DNA of 63,415 nucleotides, from NCBI GenBank assembly GCA_964640435.1, contig CAZXFJ010000003.1, positions 1 through 63,415 on the forward strand. Reading direction: 5' to 3'. The stretch comes from GWA1-39-11 sp964640435 (GTDB lineage: Bacteria; Patescibacteriota; Microgenomatia; Levybacterales; GWA1-39-11). This document shows, one piece after another, positions 62,445 to 63,415 of the stretch (within the stretch, counting starts at the first letter, position 1; each line of letters starts with the position of its first letter). Position numbers and translations under genes: made by a program. The notes under the pieces were generated by a model. The model saw only the letters and a program-made list of their open reading frames with translations, did not search any database and was not told the DNA's origin.

Positions 62445-63415
62445 ATGAGATTAGCTTCGTTTAGAATTAGAAATTTTAAATCTATCATAGACAGTGGTGA
62501 ATGTCATTTATCCGACAAAGACAATATCTTAATTTTAGCTGGACAAAATGAAGCTGGAAAGAGCGCTATCATTGAAGCTCTTGATTTCTTCAGGAACGGT
62601 CCAACAGAAAGCTTCGAGAAGCTTTTCAGAAGGCAAAGGTTAAATCCACAGGTTGATTGTTGTTTTAAACTAGAAAAATATGACCTCGAAAATATTGATA
62701 CTGAATCGGATAGTGACAAAAAATTGGTTGATTACTTAACAAAAAATCCTATACTCAATTTTCGTAGGGGTGATGTAGATAAAAATGAGTTTGCAGAATT
62801 TAAACTTACAGATGAAGAAAGAGAAAAATTAAATAAGTTCTTTCCAGAATCACCACCTCCACCAACATTAAGTACACCTCCTGAGGGTGAGAACCCTACG
62901 GAACCAGCAGTAACAGATCAAGCTACAGCGGTTCCCTCAGCGGAATCAAGTTTTTCTTTAGACGATTTGGAGGATTTTCTGATTGCTGAAGCGAGGAAGT
63001 TCATATTTTATGACTCTTTCTCTGACTTACTACCCGGCGAAGTAACGATTGATGACATACCCAATCATCCAGCAGTATTGGATTTTCAAAAAGTATTTAA
63101 CGCAGATTTTGCAAAAATAATAAAAATGGATTCGCGCGCGATAAAAAGAGAAGAAATCAGAATTAATCAAGAAGCCAGTGATAATCTAAACCAATATTGG
63201 AATCAAAAGCTTGAAGATGGTGGAAAATATAATTTTGTTGTGAAAATCGTGCCATTACCTGCTGTAGAAGGCGATGCTCCTAAATCAATAGAAGCTGTAT
63301 CAAGAGTTGAATTTTATATCGAACGAGACGATCAAGATCCTCTTTATCTTGAACAAAAGAGTAAAGGTTTTAGATGGTTTAGTTCATTTAATCTCCGGTT
63401 GAGAGCTTTGGGAGT
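62445..63415 (+). CDS. OLD/RecF-type AAA ATPase, partial (runs off the window)
   Basis: At least 323 residues from ATG 62445, open to the window end. MRLASFRIRNFKSIIDSG is the start of an SMC/RecF-type ATPase, with Walker A GQNEAGKS (about 32-39) and IIEALDFF. A Pro/Thr/Glu-rich insert (about 134-168, PESPPPPTLS..) interrupts the domain. Near the end SKGFRWFSSFNLRLRALG resembles the conserved strand before the ABC-type signature in OLD-family proteins. The C-terminal half (possible TOPRIM) is outside, so OLD nuclease, Gabija-type or another defence ATPase cannot be told apart. TAGAAT (62431-62436) ends 8 nt before the ATG. Confidence 0.8.
   Translation, partial: MRLASFRIRNFKSIIDSGECHLSDKDNILILAGQNEAGKSAIIEALDFFRNGPTESFEKLFRRQRLNPQVDCCFKLEKYDLENIDTESDSDKKLVDYLTKNPILNFRRGDVDKNEFAEFKLTDEEREKLNKFFPESPPPPTLSTPPEGENPTEPAVTDQATAVPSAESSFSLDDLEDFLIAEARKFIFYDSFSDLLPGEVTIDDIPNHPAVLDFQKVFNADFAKIIKMDSRAIKREEIRINQEASDNLNQYWNQKLEDGGKYNFVVKIVPLPAVEGDAPKSIEAVSRVEFYIERDDQDPLYLEQKSKGFRWFSSFNLRLRALG

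Noticed and set aside
62445..63415. Naming the ATPase as Gabija GajA, Septu PtuA or OLD nuclease
   Set aside because: The C-terminal half and neighbours are outside the window; the visible part fits several families.

Overview
This 63.4 kb window looks like chromosomal DNA of a Patescibacteria/CPR bacterium, most likely a Microgenomates relative. The case rests on AT-rich, tightly packed genes, many small single-membrane-pass proteins with Pro-Thr linkers (PTPTP), and a lamin-tail-domain surface protein. It is supported by a tiny DUF5679-type zinc ribbon, a very short TsaB, and an aspartyl-tRNA synthetase of archaeal architecture. TGA acts as a stop (for example at 9120-9122 and 40382-40384), so recoding as in Gracilibacteria is excluded. 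I saw no rRNA, IS element, CRISPR array or prophage. Taxonomy is inference from gene content.

Layout. 52-6458: ftsE-ftsX with a secreted coiled-coil/C39-like hydrolase, a surface protein, the tsaE-tsaC-tsaB tRNA modification genes and a CAP-domain protein. 6459-16163: nucleotide-sugar and envelope glycan block (rmlA, rmlB, rmlD-like, ugd, rmd, gmd, uxs, a GT2-GtrA fusion, a membrane glycosyltransferase). 16192-24610: small envelope genes, secD-secF, yqeY, a second membrane glycosyltransferase and the CCA-adding enzyme. 24628-35283: recJ, aspS, a D,D-carboxypeptidase, gltX, PAP2 and DgkA-like lipid enzymes, guaB-guaA. 35337-41900: CAP protein, GT20 synthase, MFS transporter, beta-lactamase-fold protein and a protein with three beta-sandwich repeats. 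41939-48055: a stress and DNA-repair block (DUF4342, bPH, Crp/Fnr regulator, universal stress protein, cupin, LigD, Ku). 48103-61603: metalloprotease, RNA modification enzymes, tRNA-Gln(CUG), DUF2975 pair with HTH regulator, lon and small membrane proteins. 61719 to the end: PLD-like protein, XRE regulator and the start of an OLD/AAA ATPase, possibly the edge of a defence locus.

Regulation stands out. Many promoter-proximal genes have a sigma70-type promoter whose -10 box ends only 5-9 nt before the ATG, so their mRNAs are probably leaderless, while internal operon genes carry strong Shine-Dalgarno sequences. Next to the Crp/Fnr gene, two GTGAT-N4-ATCAA boxes lie 22 bp apart between divergent genes, each centred at -41.5 from one inferred start site and -63.5 from the other. 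A leader with a 13-codon ORF, mutually exclusive hairpins and a U8 terminator precedes a 108-aa hypothetical gene (26579-26720). The lon promoter carries a CIRCE-like inverted repeat with the canonical 27-bp span, and an upstream promoter adds a 22-codon ORF that overlaps the lon start.

Together the genes describe a compact cell with a peptidoglycan wall (FtsEX-linked hydrolase, carboxypeptidase, undecaprenol-type lipid enzymes), a glycosylated surface, probable indirect amidation of Asn/Gln tRNAs, and an unusually complete stress and end-joining module. All family calls are from sequence motifs read by eye; no database search was run.
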